Notes: generated by a model from the letters alone, not told the origin. A stretch of 64,000 nt of DNA from Lucifuga dentata (GCA_014773175.1 VXCM01000450.1:62001-126000), one strand, 5' to 3'; positions 1 through 14,539 are shown, numbered from the stretch's first letter. A program made the numbers and translations.

Positions 1-3000
1 GTGATGGCAATAGAATGGCCATCACAGCTGTGTGGGGCAAAAGGAGGAATGTGAAGGAGTGTTTGACAGAAGAGGCCATGTGCAGAAATAAACTGACAGG
101 TGGTTGGCCTGATCCAGAGCCAGGCTGCCAAAATGAGTTTGCCTTTGGGAGCTCCAGAGAAACATGACAGTAGTAATGAAATGGCATGGTCTAAATATGT
201 AACGTTCCTAAAAAGAACATCACAAGGGCAGGAATAATAAACAGTCTTATGGTACCCAATATAGAGTTTCATGAATGGTAGGTAGTTTTTCCAGTTGACC
301 AGTTTTGATTTAACATCCCAGCATATGCAGACCACAAGCTTTTCTCATTTAGTCAGCAAAAGGTAGGAAAATAATGTATTAAGACATCTGTTCAACTATT
401 TTGCAACCATCCTGTGGGATGATTTAAACTTCACTGGACATTTTAATACCTGGATGAATCTACACCTACAATTTCCACAGTTTGTCTTCATCTTGTACAT
501 TATTCAAAATCTCTAACTCTTGTCCTCTAAAATTCGGAATATTTTTGTCTGCAATTATATTGTGACTGCGATTATAATGTCAAACAATAATTAGGGAAAG
601 CAGTGACACTGATCCTGTAAATGATACAAAATACTACTTTCAAATATGTGTGGAATCAAATGGAATCAAAAAAATTTGCATATTGAATCCTTAATGTACC
701 TTTTTATGGTGTAACATGTTATATAACACATCACCAAAATAGGACATCACTTTTAAAATTTATGAGTTGGAAATTGCTCCCCTTGGGTTTGCATCCGTGT
801 ACTTGTCTCACAGTTTTGTTTTGTTTTTTTTTAATTTTGTCAACACTTTATCTCCTTCGTCTTCCTTGGCTCTAAATATGTTCAGATGCTGAGATTTTAG
901 ACTGGCTTTCATGTTTATACATGAACTGAATCTGTCTTTCCCTGGAAAGGCTGATCTCCTGTAGATCAGCAGCGGAGCTCTCATAGTTTTGCTACAGCTT
1001 CAACAACTTGACGTATCTCTTGATGTTTTTGGTTCACTGTAGGAAGTGCTCTGAATTCTTCTTTGCTTCTCGGAAGTACAAGCAGACACCCACAGGTGCA
1101 ACAACATAAGACTGTCATGAATGCACGAATGGAAAGGACTTTATTTATTTTTTTTTTTTTAAGGAAAGCTTTTTCTAGCTGTCCGCAAGCATACAACCAT
1201 TTGTCACAACATTTTATTGTATAAAACCTCTTCATGCATACAGTGTATGGAAACATACTGACATCCAACAAAAATATATCCAACCACATATTCTCTGCTC
1301 GTCAAAACTTCTCTTTCTATAGCTGGCTATTGTGGCCAGACTGAATTCATGATTTTTTTCATACTATAATGTAGCAGTTATGATCCTTCCTTCACAGACC
1401 ACATGATCCTTGAATGAAGATATCAGCCACCTGCAACAACTTGCAAAAAAAAAAAAAAAAAAANAAAAAAAAAAAAAAAAAGTCATTTTTCTCTCAATCA
1501 TTCCTCATTCAGTGTCCATATCATAGATGCATTAAAAGGACTGCATCCCATTCAATCCTGTGAAAGTTGCTCACCCAGTACAAAAACAAAAGTGGGGTTT
1601 TCAGGCTTCCACTTCTTCTTTTTGGACCAAACAGCAGCTGTCCACAGCCACCAATTGGGCATATAGAAAATATCAATAAGACTCTTAGTGGTTTTTATAT
1701 TGCATATTTATATTAACATAGAATTAGATGGCTCTGTGTGGGAAAGCATCTCTCAAAGTGAAAAACCTACAGAGAAATATCACTAATTTTTGCAGCTCTG
1801 CAGAGCTTTAAGTCCTTTTTAGCTCCTTGTTTTGGTTTATGACTTGTATGGCTGCATCTCAACAGTTCTCACCAACCCCTGATATAAAAACCAAAGGGAG
1901 CAAGATCTCACCAGCCGACTGTACGATACCTGTCTAGCATGAAATGATTGCAAGACAGCTGATGAAGAAAGGGAAGCATTTAACAAGATAAAAGTAAAGA
2001 TTTTTTCTCAGAAGTTGTGGAGGCCAAAACAGAATACTACTTTTCCATCAGGTAGTTAGAAAAACAAATTCCACTGGAATCCTAAATGGTGCTCTGTGTC
2101 TGATGGATGTGTGAGTAGACAATAGTTGGCTAACACAGTAATACAAATCACTTAAACTGATGATAAATCAGGACTCTGTGTGTGTGTGCGTCATCTTATG
2201 AATTTTCTGCCTCCTAGTTGAAATAATACTTGGACTTGGGCCCATTTTACACTTCCCATTAATTTAAAATGCAAATTTGTAGTTTGATACAATGTCTGGA
2301 TAATGACATCCGATGTTGGGACTTGCATTTACACCAAGGAATAAAAAGCTTTCTTGATGTCTGGATTCTGCCTGCCATGTGATCAGATAAGGTTATTACC
2401 TAATAAAAGCCCATGTTTCCATCTTGCCCCATGTACTGTACTAGCATCATCAGTTTAAGAAAAAAAAATTCTGCAAAGGCTGTCACTGTCCATGTTCCAG
2501 GTGCAGATACCTATTTACACCAACCAATTCAAAAGTCACAACTTTCACAACTTCCAATTCAAAATAACTTTATTACGAAGATCAAGCCGAGCATGGAGGA
2601 CAAGAAGACCAGAAGTGCCACACAAACCCAGTGCTGTTCTCAGAGGGCTTCATCTGTACTGAACTACAAATTTGCAAACCAAATCTACAGACACCTGCAA
2701 GATACATCAGTAATTCTATTTCAAAGAAAGATATGCACATACACAGAAACCACACAAAAAAGGGAAAAAAATAGCACAAACTTAAAATAAAAATGTTTTG
2801 GTGTCAATTCAAAGCTGATGATGACTCCCTGTAATGTGTGTGTGATAGGCAAACTATAGAAAAGGCTAAAACTGTTAAACTAAGCCTAATGTGCGCATTC
2901 TCACGCTCTGTAACGATTATATTGCATCCCTACCAGCATTATTCTTCCACATTGTTTGCAGAAGTCCTCATTGTAAGCTGAGTTTTCATAGCTGCCACGG

Positions 3001-6000
3001 TGCTGTGTGAGAAACCATGCATGCTGAGGCCTGTTTGTTAAGCTTTCCATTCTGACACACACAAAGGTGCTGCTCATCCAGGTTTTGTGTCAAGGATTAA
3101 GAGAGTAGATATGCTGTAGCCACAGAGAGACACACTCAAATTATGACTTCCTTCTTCTCACATACTTGCACATTTTCAAGCATTGATTAAATGCTTGGTA
3201 AATTCCTGAGATTATGTGAAGGCATTCACACTCACACTTGGTCAGCAAAAACCGATGATGTCAGTGTCTCAAAAGTGAAACCAAACAACATGGAATTAGC
3301 AAATCACCATGATCCATAATCCAGAGTCTTATTAGCCAAACAAAGAATCCTGTCTGAAAATAACTGTCGATGTCATGAACAAGGCTAACAAGTTAAGGAT
3401 ATTATCACTGAGCTCACACCACAGCACAGCAGACGTCAAGTTGTTTCTCACTGTTTTCTAACCAAAGAACAGCACGAGCCATCAAGTCCAATCAGAGCTA
3501 AACACTTATGTCACAACGCAGAGGTCCAGAGCCCTGGACTAAAAGCAGCTGGAACGGATTAATGGCTTTCCCTATGGAGCAGCTTACACATTAGGATGGT
3601 TTGAAACATAGTAGAGAAAAGGCTCAAACTGTTAAACTGAACCTACATGATTCTTTTGAGTCTCCATCATTCTTTAACGAGGCATTTACTTGTTAATGTG
3701 TTTGTTAAAGAGTTTGGAGCTTTTACAGATTTATGGATGATGCATAATGCTGTGTCATGATCTTGTGTCTGATCTCTGATGTGTACATGCAAGAAAAGAA
3801 CAAAAGTAAATGTACTAAATAGAGTTTAATCGTGGCTCTAAACCACTGATTAAGCAAGATTAAGACAGTTGCTGTCACTGCCTGCACGGCTGTCAACATA
3901 ATGACTGATTTTTAATGTTGATGCCAAAAAAAAACGTTCTATCCAATGTATTTGCTTTTCCTTGATGGATGTCAGCAGTGCTGTAGATTGGTAAGAGGCC
4001 TTTTCATAAACCATCCATGCTTTCATTATCTGTCTACATCTTCCCTGCCTGGTTTTATTTGCCTGCCTCATGCCAACTGGATGCCTTAAAAGAATGCTTT
4101 CTTCCTCTATTGGTAAAAACTATAGTGGCTGACAGTTGCATGTGTGAAAGCAAGGATTCAGTTCTGTCAGGCTGCTTCATTGTGTCAAAGTATGTGCAGG
4201 TGCAAAGAGAAGGAATTGGTAAATGAATAGACATACATAAAGGGAAAGGTATTCTAATGCATGCACATGCATGACAAACATTCTGAGACTCGGAGAGATA
4301 AAGCAGAATGATGTACAACACCAAGCAACCATATTCCTTACAGACAGCAGATTATTTAGATTGAACACTACAAGCAATATATAATCATTCATGATATGTG
4401 TTGGCAAGAAACCATATTTTGCTCATTGGTGACAGTTTTCAGAAATGCATAAAGTTCTCTTTCAAACAGTCATCTCGCTTATTCATGTTATCAGAGAACA
4501 GGGGTTACAGCATAAGTAACCACAAGTTTTTCATGTTTTCATGCACAGAATAGATACTGATGTCTTCATTCTTAAGCAGCTCTCTCACAGATTCACTACT
4601 ACTGTTTTAAATCTACCTGAACAAACAGTCGACACCCTCAATCAATACTGATAAAAATGCAGCAGAAGACAAGTATGGGCAGATTCTCCAGGATTTGCAA
4701 GGCAGAATTTTGGCTGTAAAAGAAATGGAGTTTGTTATCTAAAATGGCAGGGCGATTTCACATTTCCTGTGCTGCACTGGCAGTGACAGTTGCAGATTTA
4801 TTTCCACTGTTCCAGTGTGTAGGAAATATAACAGAAATAAAGCAGCCATGCACACACCTATGTGCATATTCAGACACAATGGAAGGGAAAAATGAATCTT
4901 GGAAAACGTTAAACTGGCTTTACATTTTCTCTCGTGTTGCAGATGTTCAGTCATTATTCATCCATATATCTAGCTGGTCTGCACTCTTTTCATTCTCTTG
5001 TGTGAGAGGTGTGGCAGTATTTTGCCAAATGGGTCTGGGTCTGGGTCTTAGACGAGAGACATTGAGTGTTTGCTGCTGATAGCCTGGAATTTGCAGCAAA
5101 GATACAGCTGGGATCACTAGTGCAGATCAGCTTACTGTGAAAATGACACAGATAGCAGCAGGAGAGAAAGTGAACATGTGTCAGCCATCTGGAAAAGTCA
5201 CCCAAAACACTATGCATCCCTGGTGCTGACACAAAAGAGTCATTTTATTTTATGAAAAGGCTTGTTCCTTTTTTCCACTGAAGACTGAAGGCAGACTGAA
5301 ACTGTAATTCACTTTTAGTCAACTGCAACACAACTGCATTCAGTGCAATGAATTTATGTATTAGGGAGGCTACAGCAAACTTTATGTACTTACAGTCAAC
5401 TTATGACCTGTTCTTGCATCTTGATTTTTCTGCAGTTCGAAACTTGTTCCACCAGTTACCACTAAGTGAGTTGCACCTGTTAAGGTCATGTGGCTAACTA
5501 GACAGTCACCTCATGAGACCAGCACTAGTCAAGTTTCAGGAGCTAGCTACAAAATCTGTAATGTATGCTTGTCCTGGCTTCAAACTCTTTCCTGCACCAA
5601 CTGCCACAAACATCCCTCAGAGACATTGCTAAGCCTGAGCATTATTTATATATGTATTCAGCTCTTCATACTGACTGTGCTTCTTAACACAGGCAACCTT
5701 TTGTTTCAGCAAGAGACCGCTGAAGACAGATAAAAAAACATTTTGCCCAATCTGTGTGAGGTCCTGAACACCGGCATATCACTATGGTACATGCCAATGC
5801 TGCTTTGTGAGGATGTGTTTGTTAAAAAAGTTGAAATACAAGTGCTTCAATGTAGTTTATACTCTTTTCAATTTTAGGAAAGCTAAAATTAGTACAACTT
5901 ACATTTTAATTGTCATGTATACTTGAACATATTCATTTGGTACAAGGCTTTACCATATTAAATTCTTTGGTGTGTTCTTTGCAGGAGTGCTCTGCAATGA

Positions 6001-9000
6001 GAAGCTCCACTGTGGAGCTGGAGGAGTGGAATGAGGAAGGAGGCCTCTTATTGCCATCGTGTTACTGTCAGTGAGAAAGGGCCCTAAGGCTGCGGAGACC
6101 AGTTACTTGGATTGAAGTGAAGTTCATCAGGTGAATTTTGATATCTGGAGGAAACAGAAAGGTCACTGGTATTTTCCTCCTGCACAGGAATGTGGTTTGT
6201 CTCTCATTATATTTTCATGCATGTCAAAACTTCGATTCTGCTTAAGGAAATAAGTTGATTATTTCTCAAACATCGTGCACACACCATAATAAAATTGAAA
6301 TCTGCAAAAAAAAAAAAGCCATTGGTGTACTCCGGTAACACCTAAATTATGCATAAGTTGCCTCAAGCACGTGGTTTACAATTGGTGTAAGCATTCTGCA
6401 AATTTGCTCAATTGCCATACTTACTCTCCAAAGCCAATTCAGCAGTGTGTCATGTATGTTCAGTGAACACAGAATCCTATTAATTGCATTACAGGCAAAA
6501 TCAGACCTGTTCTATAAAGCCAATAAAATCCTTCCAAGTCTTGCTACTGATTTTTATGAATCATAAATGAGAAGGACCTGTTTTGATGTTCTTATGAAGC
6601 TTCCGCACAGTATCTACCTCAGGTTTTCCTTCACATGTGCACAAGCAGCAACACATGCAACAAGTGCCCCAGTTCAGATTCTCAATGGCTCATCACATTG
6701 TCAGTGACGGTGAAGTGTCAGCTTTGCTGCTAGCAGAGAGCTAAACAAAACAACCACGTGCTCAATGGATGTCTCGGCTCTTCATGCTGACTAACAAGAC
6801 GCAACAGCACAGCTGATACATGCCGAGCCTTGAGCTCTCCCACTGGCAAAGATCTGTCGACTGTGGTTTGAGGTTAAATTTTCTTTCTTTGACTGGGTCT
6901 TTGGAATGTGTATGCTTGATCTTTAAACAACAGTTTCATTGAAAAGGGTTTTGTGCTTGTGACTAGCACAATTTAAGGTAATTGTGATGCATTATATGGG
7001 AAATCAAAGGTTTCTGTTTTAGATGTTGTAAAGTACGTTCGCACAATTCTGGCCTAAAACATCCTTTTTTTCTAACAGCAAAGCTAATTTGGCAGCAGAT
7101 ATCTGGCACAGCAGCACTGCCACCAGTCAGGAACAGTACATGCTGTTTAAGAACCTCTTTAATCCATCGATGTGGCATCTTTTTTTAGCTATTGAATTTC
7201 TTGGACATTGAGATTATTCTGCTTTAGGTCCTTTTTACCATTAAATGTGCTTGACAATAGTGCAAATGCCTGTTAGCACATATGGCTACATGTTTCCTTC
7301 TTACCTAATGTGTGATTTGTGATATCGTATATCATTTTATAAGCCAAAGTTATGTTTCCTCCTCAGTTTGCTTTGATTGGCACAAATGAGAGGAAATGTA
7401 GACAATACATGGACAAGTAGAGACACACAGGCTGAACCAGACGTTTGCTATATTAGTCATGAAAACTATATTCTTTGTCTAAACATTCTCTTTATTTTTC
7501 CCCATATGAAATGCAACTTAAATGTCACATCACAGTAATGAGTTCCTTTTCCATTTTTGTATATGGTCATTAAGACATGCTGTGATGGGGCTAAATGTGT
7601 GGTGATTCCTACACTCATTTTAATTAAAGTTCCTGGTGAGAGGACCAGCCTGCATGTTGAGACAGAGGAGATAAAGTCAACGTGGCCTAAAGGCAACTAT
7701 GACTCACTGATGTTATTTTGGCTCTGCCATTGCGATTTTTTAGAAGCTTGAGTCTCCTCCTGTTTCACAACTTTTCAGGAGAGCCGCACTGTGTGAGGTT
7801 CTGTCACGGCAACACAAAACAACAAAGAGCCATCAGTAAAACATCAACAGCCTCCATCATCAACTATCCAGCACCTGACCAAACACCAGACACCATCTCT
7901 GCTCGCTCAGAGGACGCTGGCAGGTCCGGACTGCATGACAGCGACCTCCACACCCATTCAGGTTACTTTAATTAACCCCATTGCATATTAAATATGATCC
8001 TGAAGCAAAAAACATCTACATAACAAATCATTTTTATAGCTTGTTCAGCACCAGTGTTTTCTTTTTTCATATTTTAGCATCTGATTCAATTAATTAGGTT
8101 TCATTGCAATAGCCAAGACAGAGAAATTACAGTATCATTTTACCTTTAGCAATCAATAACAGCATCATTTCACCGGAGGGGAAAGGTGTATTGTCTCGGA
8201 GGGTTGGGAATATCTGTAAGTCATTTTCCTGTAATTAGACGTCTGTGGGCTCCTCAATTAATCTGAACCCAAAGCGTTGACATTTCCACAGCTCATTAAT
8301 GAACCACAGAGACGGAGTGGACTACACAACTGCAGAGGAATATGATCGTGTATCACAAACAGCGACGTGGCTCTGCTGTCTTCACTAACAATACAAGAAA
8401 CATTTCCAAATGTTTTGGAGCATCAAATAGGAAAAAGCTCCTCTCTGGCCTGCTGAAGAGATAGCATACATCTTAATGCGTTTCAGATGAATCTGTTCTT
8501 TCAGCCACCACTGCTTCCATACTTCAACAGTTTTAAGCAGACTATAAATATTTCAGCAGAGAAATGATCTTTTTTCTGGGTACTAGAATTGCAAATTAAT
8601 TTCTTTCTGTTGGCTGAATATAAAATGATGCTGTTGGATTGATTGCCCTTAACTTTTATGAAGGAGTTGACCCGTGGTATTGGTTTAAAGCTAAGAGATT
8701 ACCTCAGATCTGTGCATCATATTAAATCTACAACACAGAGATGTATTTTTAAGAATAGCTCCATATTTTATTCAATACTTGCCATATCTGCCAGAAATAA
8801 TGAAAATCTGAAAGGAAATAAAATGCAAAATAAAATGCATTGTGGGACTTTTAGAAACAGCTGTCCTGACTGGGGAAAGGTAAAGGCATTGTGTGTGGTC
8901 AAACTAATAAAGTTCTGCTTGAGAGAACTAACAGCAACTGAGGGTCAGGGTGATCTATGAAAAACTAGCAAGCTAACAGTCATAATGACAAACATTTACA

Positions 9001-9021
9001 AGTTGTTCCAAACAGATTTTA
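1..9021. other. Intergenic DNA upstream of RGMA, no gene seen
   Basis: I see no open reading frame here with protein-like composition, exon-type splice borders or family resemblance; the longest frames are short and AT-biased. The stretch is AT-rich single-copy DNA with a poly-A tract interrupted by a single N (1,464) and short CA runs. In the human locus the side of RGMA away from CHD2 is a long gene-poor interval, and this fits that picture. It may hold enhancers of RGMA. Confidence 0.6.
8050..8340. promoter_or_regulatory. Candidate conserved non-coding element
   Basis: The block is non-repetitive, with several TAATTA/ATTAAT homeodomain-type cores close together (AATTAATTAG near 8,088, CAATTAATC near 8,256, CATTAATG near 8,294) and little low-complexity sequence. 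That composition is typical of vertebrate developmental enhancers. No alignment could be run, so conservation is inferred only. It lies about 7 kb upstream of the RGMA start codon. Confidence 0.25.
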
Positions 9022-9781
9022 CATTGCCCTCCACTAATGTTGGCACCCTTGGCAACCATTCCAAACAACTTATGGTTATGTAGGTGGTGTCTAATCATAG
9101 TTTTGGAGACTTTCTAACCCTAAGACCCAACTAACATCTGCAGTTCTCCAGCTGTGATCCTTGGAGATTCGAATCATCCTCCTCACTATGTGTGGGGTCA
9201 ATATATGTCATCTTCCAGGCCAATTCTTAACATCTCCAGTTGCTTTAAACCTATTAATTATTGCCCTGATAGCGGAAATGGGCATTTTCAAACATTTAGC
9301 TATTTTTTTACTGACATTTCCTGATTTGTGCAGCTCGACAATCTTTTGCTGTACATCATTACTGTGTTCGTGGGTCTTTCCCGGTGATGGATGACTAAGG
9401 GAATTTGGCCAGTGTGTCACGTCATGTTTTACCCCACTGAAACATTAGTTTTTACTTTTTTTACTTTTTTACTTTTTAGTCTTCTTTAATAAAACATTCA
9501 AAATCCCCAGTGAAACAGGAAGTCAAGGCTGATCACTTAAGTTCTCCTAATCACTTGGGAGAACTTAAAAACGTAAAATATGAATGGGAATTTGCTTACT
9601 CATGAGTTTCCATGGATGTCAATAAATGTGGCACACGTATTTGAGAAAAATATTTGTTTCATGATAAGAATTTCTTTTTCCTTTCAAGTATTTAACTTCA
9701 ATTAAAGGTTATATTTTGAATGAATTGAATTTGAATTTAAATGAATTTACCAAGGGTGCCAATATTCGTGGAGGGCGTTGG
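9022..9781 (-). mobile_element. Tc1/mariner element, internally deleted
   Basis: The two ends are inverted repeats: CCCTCCACTAATGTTGGCAC at the left matches the reverse complement of the right end with two mismatches over about 26 bases. Both ends abut a TA dinucleotide (9,020-9,021 and 9,782-9,783), the Tc1 target site. At 760 bp it is shorter than a full Tc1 (about 1.3-1.6 kb). Inside, on the - strand, is the start of a Tc1-type transposase followed by nothing of its catalytic domain, so it is a non-autonomous deletion derivative. Confidence 0.85.
9208..9420 (-). pseudogene. Truncated Tc1-like transposase, N-terminal HTH only
   Basis: The reading frame gives 70 residues with the paired-like helix-turn-helix of Tc1 transposases (GKTHEHSNDVQQKIVELHKS, then a second helix AIRAIINRFKATG). 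A working transposase is about 340 aa with a DDE catalytic domain, which is absent. The frame lies inside the element bounded by the 9,022 and 9,781 inverted repeats. It is a dead fragment. Confidence 0.8.
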
Positions 9782-9783
9782 TA

Positions 9784-12700
9784 TCTTATTTGAATTTAAT
9801 TCTGTGACACAAAGGCGACTTCATACGAAAGTAAAACTGTTTGCTTCCAGGTGATGACAACAAACTTAAGGAAAACCTTGTAATTTCCATTGCCATAATG
9901 CATAAAATTCTCTGAGCTGTTGGAGGAATCAGCCTGATTACACCAGAAAACCTTGATTTGATCCGATTCAAAGAGATTTTGGCCTGATAATTTGCTTGCT
10001 TGCAGCTGCAACAACTTGAGCTTTCTGCTGCAGCTATTGTGACAAGATGGGACAAAAGGAAAGCAGGACGCAGCCCTGCAGCTGTGCATACAGGACTACA
10101 AGACAGGACGCTAGTAAAGTTCAACAACCAAGCCGAAGAAGCAAAGACATAAAAGGCTCCAAGAAGTCAGTTGCTTATTTTTGCAATGCCAAAGGACCAG
10201 AAACCAGTAGCAATGCACCTTTAAATGCACATTCTACAAATATTTAGGCTGAGGCTGTGTAATAATCTCCCTCAATTCCTATCTTTGTGATAATTAATTT
10301 TTACAAAGATTTTACATTGCTGACTTATTAACATTGTCTCTCTTATCGGTTTCTATTGTTTATGTAAATTACAACAATCAAAAAATGACAATATTTCAAC
10401 AACAGACAAAAACAGACACAATGTCAATATTTTTCATTATTTCTGATTAATATTTAAGAGATTAATTGTAAATTACTAGAAATGAAGTTGCTGAAAAGGC
10501 ATTTCGTGCAAAAGGATGACGTATGTATTTTTACATTCATACATTGAATTCTGATAACTCTTCCACTTTTTGTGAGGAATTTCAGAGGCAGGAAATTAAA
10601 AAGGCAGCTGTTTTATTGAGATAAGCCTCGGTTTTCCAGCATGCGTTTACAGGATCTCGCATGCTAATGGGATCATGGCTACACACCAACCTGTTCTCTC
10701 TAACGCCTGTCAGGAGCAAAATTCTGATGATCATTCACAGTGTAAAACAATTAATTTATTCACTAATGTTCCTCTGTGAAATTTGGCTTGATATGTGGTG
10801 TCGTTCATTGAGATCATTCCTGTCTGGCACACAGCTAATTACTCTTGCAGTCTGTACACACGCTGTCTAGTACAGTCCACGTCTGGAATTAAACAGCGCA
10901 CATAATTCTCCCTGGAATGCAGTCTGAAAAAAAGAATCACCTTCCCTGCTTAAAAAAGTCGATTCTGTAATGAGGTTTTACACATTCAAGGCCATTCCTG
11001 TGTTTGGCAGGATGGGCCAATTTATTAGCTTCCTGCATTCACATGGTTACTGACTGTGGGAGTCGTTCCACAGAGTGTCTGAGCCCCACATATCACCTCT
11101 TAATAGATTTGTTTAATTCATACTCACATCTTATTACGGATGACAGTCGTGCTGAATGCACCCTCTCCTCCTTTTCAATGATAATCATGTACATGTCGCA
11201 TACATCTTGGCCTATTGTGAATACAGAGGGAGCTGAAATGGTCAGCTATTTGATGTTTTAATTTAATGCCCTTGTGAAAAGAGAAAGCCATTATAGAAGG
11301 TCACTTTTAACACAACGCTCTTCCCTGCAGCGACAGTCAGAGCCAGATTATTTCATCGAACCGCACAATGGCTTTACACATACAGTACATTGACCCTTAC
11401 CTGAATAGAGAGGACTCCTTAAGTCAGGATTTATAGTATATGGAGGAACATCTGATGTGAATAAAAGAAGGTCTGATTTCAGCTCACCCTGCAAGAACAG
11501 AAAGACATTATTAGCATATGTTAAAAACAATTCTGTGGAACAGCCAAGTCATTTTTATTTTAATCTTGATCACTATGCAGAACTGCTAACATCAGAAATT
11601 CCAAAATAAAATGAGTTTTTGATGCATAAAAGGAGCAACACACAAACCACACAGGCTTCTTAAAAACCTGAAATGACCCTTTAAAGAGATGAATAAATGA
11701 TATTGTATGAGGAAAATGATTTTTGATTCCAGCTCCTGTAATTGTAATCAGCTTTTGTTGTTGTGGATTAACTTTATGAATTTTTCATCAAGTTCACGGG
11801 AGAAGGGGTCATGCTTTTAAAACGCTGTAAGATTAGGAGACAAATTAACATATTTATTTCAGCCTCCACAATGATCACAGGAGGAGGTGTACATATCTCA
11901 CACAACCTTGTTAAATCTCTCTGAGGCGTGCATACAAAATGCTGTGAGACAGCTCCAACAAGACACAGGACACGCTGTGACGAGGGAATTGTTATGCTGC
12001 AGGATTTCAAAAAAGCAGAGGGAAGGTCAGTAAGAACATATGACGTTTGCTAATACAAGTCTGACCTGAGACATACCACTATCTCTGACTTCCTCCCACA
12101 TGTTCTTCATCACATCATCCACTCCCAAACGTGTGGCTGCTTTTCTTATTGATATATATTCCAGAAATCCACTTTATGTTTTAGAGAAAAACAATTTTCC
12201 TCACTCAAAAACCTGAAGTGGCCTTGACAGAATCTGAGAATACAAACAAGAGAGTGTGTTATCACCAAGCTGGGTTATAAGAAGAAGATGATCAGTAATT
12301 AAATCACAATTGTCTCCTTTAACGACAACACATCAGTGAACTTTTGATTTGGGGAAGTATAGCATGTGATGATCTAATGCAATCTAATGCAACAAACTAC
12401 GATCTGTGATCTGCGAAGAATTTACAGTAAGTGAGTATGATTAATCATATTTTATAGCAATTTCTGTCTGTAAAACTTCTTTCGATCATTGTAACCTGCA
12501 TGGCTTGTGATCATTTTACATCATCCTCCTGAGGATTAAGAAGTACATTTTCTCAGGTACGGTAATTTAGTGCAGCTTAAAGGAAATGAGACTTTGTTTT
12601 TTTTCCTTCTGCTACATTTGAGAAGAAAGCATACATTTACTTTTTAATTCTGACAGATTTGGCTAGTACATAAATTCATTCAACATAAGATGGTTGCTGT

Positions 12701-14300
12701 CAGGTACAAATCTGGATAACACAACAATGAGTTTAAGACATTATTTAAAGAGCAGAAGAACATGTGATGCTTCAATTTCTATGAAAGCAAGAAAATCCAC
12801 AAAATTTGCTTTATTTCCAAATCAGTACATTTTTATAACACTCCAACAGGCATTCTTTAATCAGTTAATACTTAGGTGCCTTCTACAGCTAAAACGTGTT
12901 TATTTTTACTTAAATACATCATCAGTATTTTCACTTGTTCTGGAGTTTGTTTTTTTTTTTTTTNTTTTTTTTTTTTTGTTTTTTTTTTTGTTTGTTTGTT
13001 TTTGTTTTTTACTTAAATTAAGGATTTGAGTTCATATTCCACCACTTTTGTGCTCAGAGAAGTATTCTGCTGTCTGCCAGCTTCTCATTTCTTTGTCTGG
13101 CTTCTGTTTTATTTTCTGAGGCTGTTTAACAGCTTGACATTTCATTTTTTTTTTCTACAATGGACCAAATCAGAGGGTATTCTGAAATCACAGAGCTCCC
13201 CAGTGGTGAACATTTCCAATTTATTCTTTCATTTGGGGAAATAGCTAAATGTCACTGTTTGTTCTGTTGAATAAAACATAAACTGAACTGAAACTCATCA
13301 AATAAATATCTTTTTATCATTCCACTGATATGTAAAGCAGGTCTGATTAAATGCTGCAACCTGACGTGTTAACTTAGCATAATACCTCAGCGAGGCAGCG
13401 TGTACGCCAGCTGTGTTTGAGGTGGGGCCACCTCTAAAACCATTCTTTTCACACTGGGGTGTCACTCTTTCATGTGCTTCTGTTACATTGATGTAAAATA
13501 TGCTGCCTCTCAATGGCCATCTGGAAAGGGCAGGTTTAGGCTGTGATGGTAAACAAGTGTATTACAGGGGTCAGTTTCATGCTGGATTCACAAAGGATGA
13601 TGAAATGTGACATATCTGTCCAGTGGCTGCATGCAGATGATATCTAAGCGTTTCCATGTTGTGTCTGCACTTATCAGGCTCTTGCAAACAGTTTTAGCCG
13701 TCTTGTCCCTGCTTTTCTGCTGGATTGTGTGCGGCTGTGAAGTCATTTAAAAGCTGTAAGTGGGCATTCTGCTGCCTCAGTGAGAATCTGTAAGTCTGTA
13801 CGTTCCCTCGTGTGATGGATTTTCCTGATCAGAGGGAAACTGGAGTAGAAAGTGGAAGCTGTCCATGGACTAAAGGGGGGGGGGNTGTTTTCCTACAGCC
13901 TGATCCTAAAATACAGGTGCAGCCTGTATGCAGCCCTCTGCCTTTGAGTACCCAACCCCCTTCCTCTGCAAAGTGTTTGTCCATCTGATCCTCCATTAAA
14001 TCATAATTATTAGGGATTTGTCTCTTTCCAGCCCATGATTTGCAGAGACAAGGGACTAGTGGAGGTTGTCTGGTGCTGGTACAGATCTGACAACAGGGCT
14101 GTTCGTCAGAAATCAACTACAAAATCATAAAGTAATGTGGATATGGATGAATATTAAACTGAACTGGTATTTCAAGTCATTAATGGGCCTCAAATTCAGT
14201 TTGCTGAGATAACTCCAATCTGAAAAATTGTGCATGCCAGGATCTGGAAATAATGCAGAATATAAGGTCTTGTCTAGAAAATAACACCTGATTTAAGTGT
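9784..14300. other. Intergenic DNA upstream of RGMA
   Basis: No coding exon is recognisable. The interval holds poly-T and poly-G tracts broken by single Ns (12,964 and 13,885), otherwise unique AT-rich sequence, and one long unique block (10,600-11,330) listed separately as a possible regulatory element. Confidence 0.55.
10600..11330. promoter_or_regulatory. Candidate conserved non-coding block
   Basis: About 700 bases of complex, non-repetitive sequence with balanced composition, octamer-like (GCATGCTAAT near 10,655) and homeodomain-like (AATTAATTTATT, AGCTAATTAC) cores, in contrast to the simple AT-rich flanks. No coding frame fits. Such islands 4-5 kb upstream of a neural guidance gene are commonly enhancers. 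Conservation is not tested here. Confidence 0.25.
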
Positions 14301-14303
14301 TTT

Positions 14304-14330
14304 TTGTTGTTGTTGTTGTTGTTGTTGTTG
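14304..14330 (+). repeat. (GTT)n microsatellite
   Basis: Nine tandem GTT units follow a short T run. Simple sequence repeat. Confidence 0.9.
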
Positions 14331-14539
14331 CTTGAATTTAAGAAATAACACTATTCATGTGACTCTTAAAGGGTTATTTCAGTTTAGTCTGGGTTTCCAT
14401 TGTGGTTGTGGCAGTCAGAGCAGCTTTCTCTTCTCAAATCTGGATGAAACGAGGTTGAAAATCCTGAAAAGCTGCAGATTTGGGGTCCCGGAGGCGTCAT
14501 GCAGGGCTGATCATTGTCTCTCTCACACTTTCTAACGAG

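Noticed and set aside
12694..13029. 111-codon + strand frame
   Set aside because: It reads through a poly-T tract and an N (12,964), and its composition is that of AT-rich non-coding DNA.
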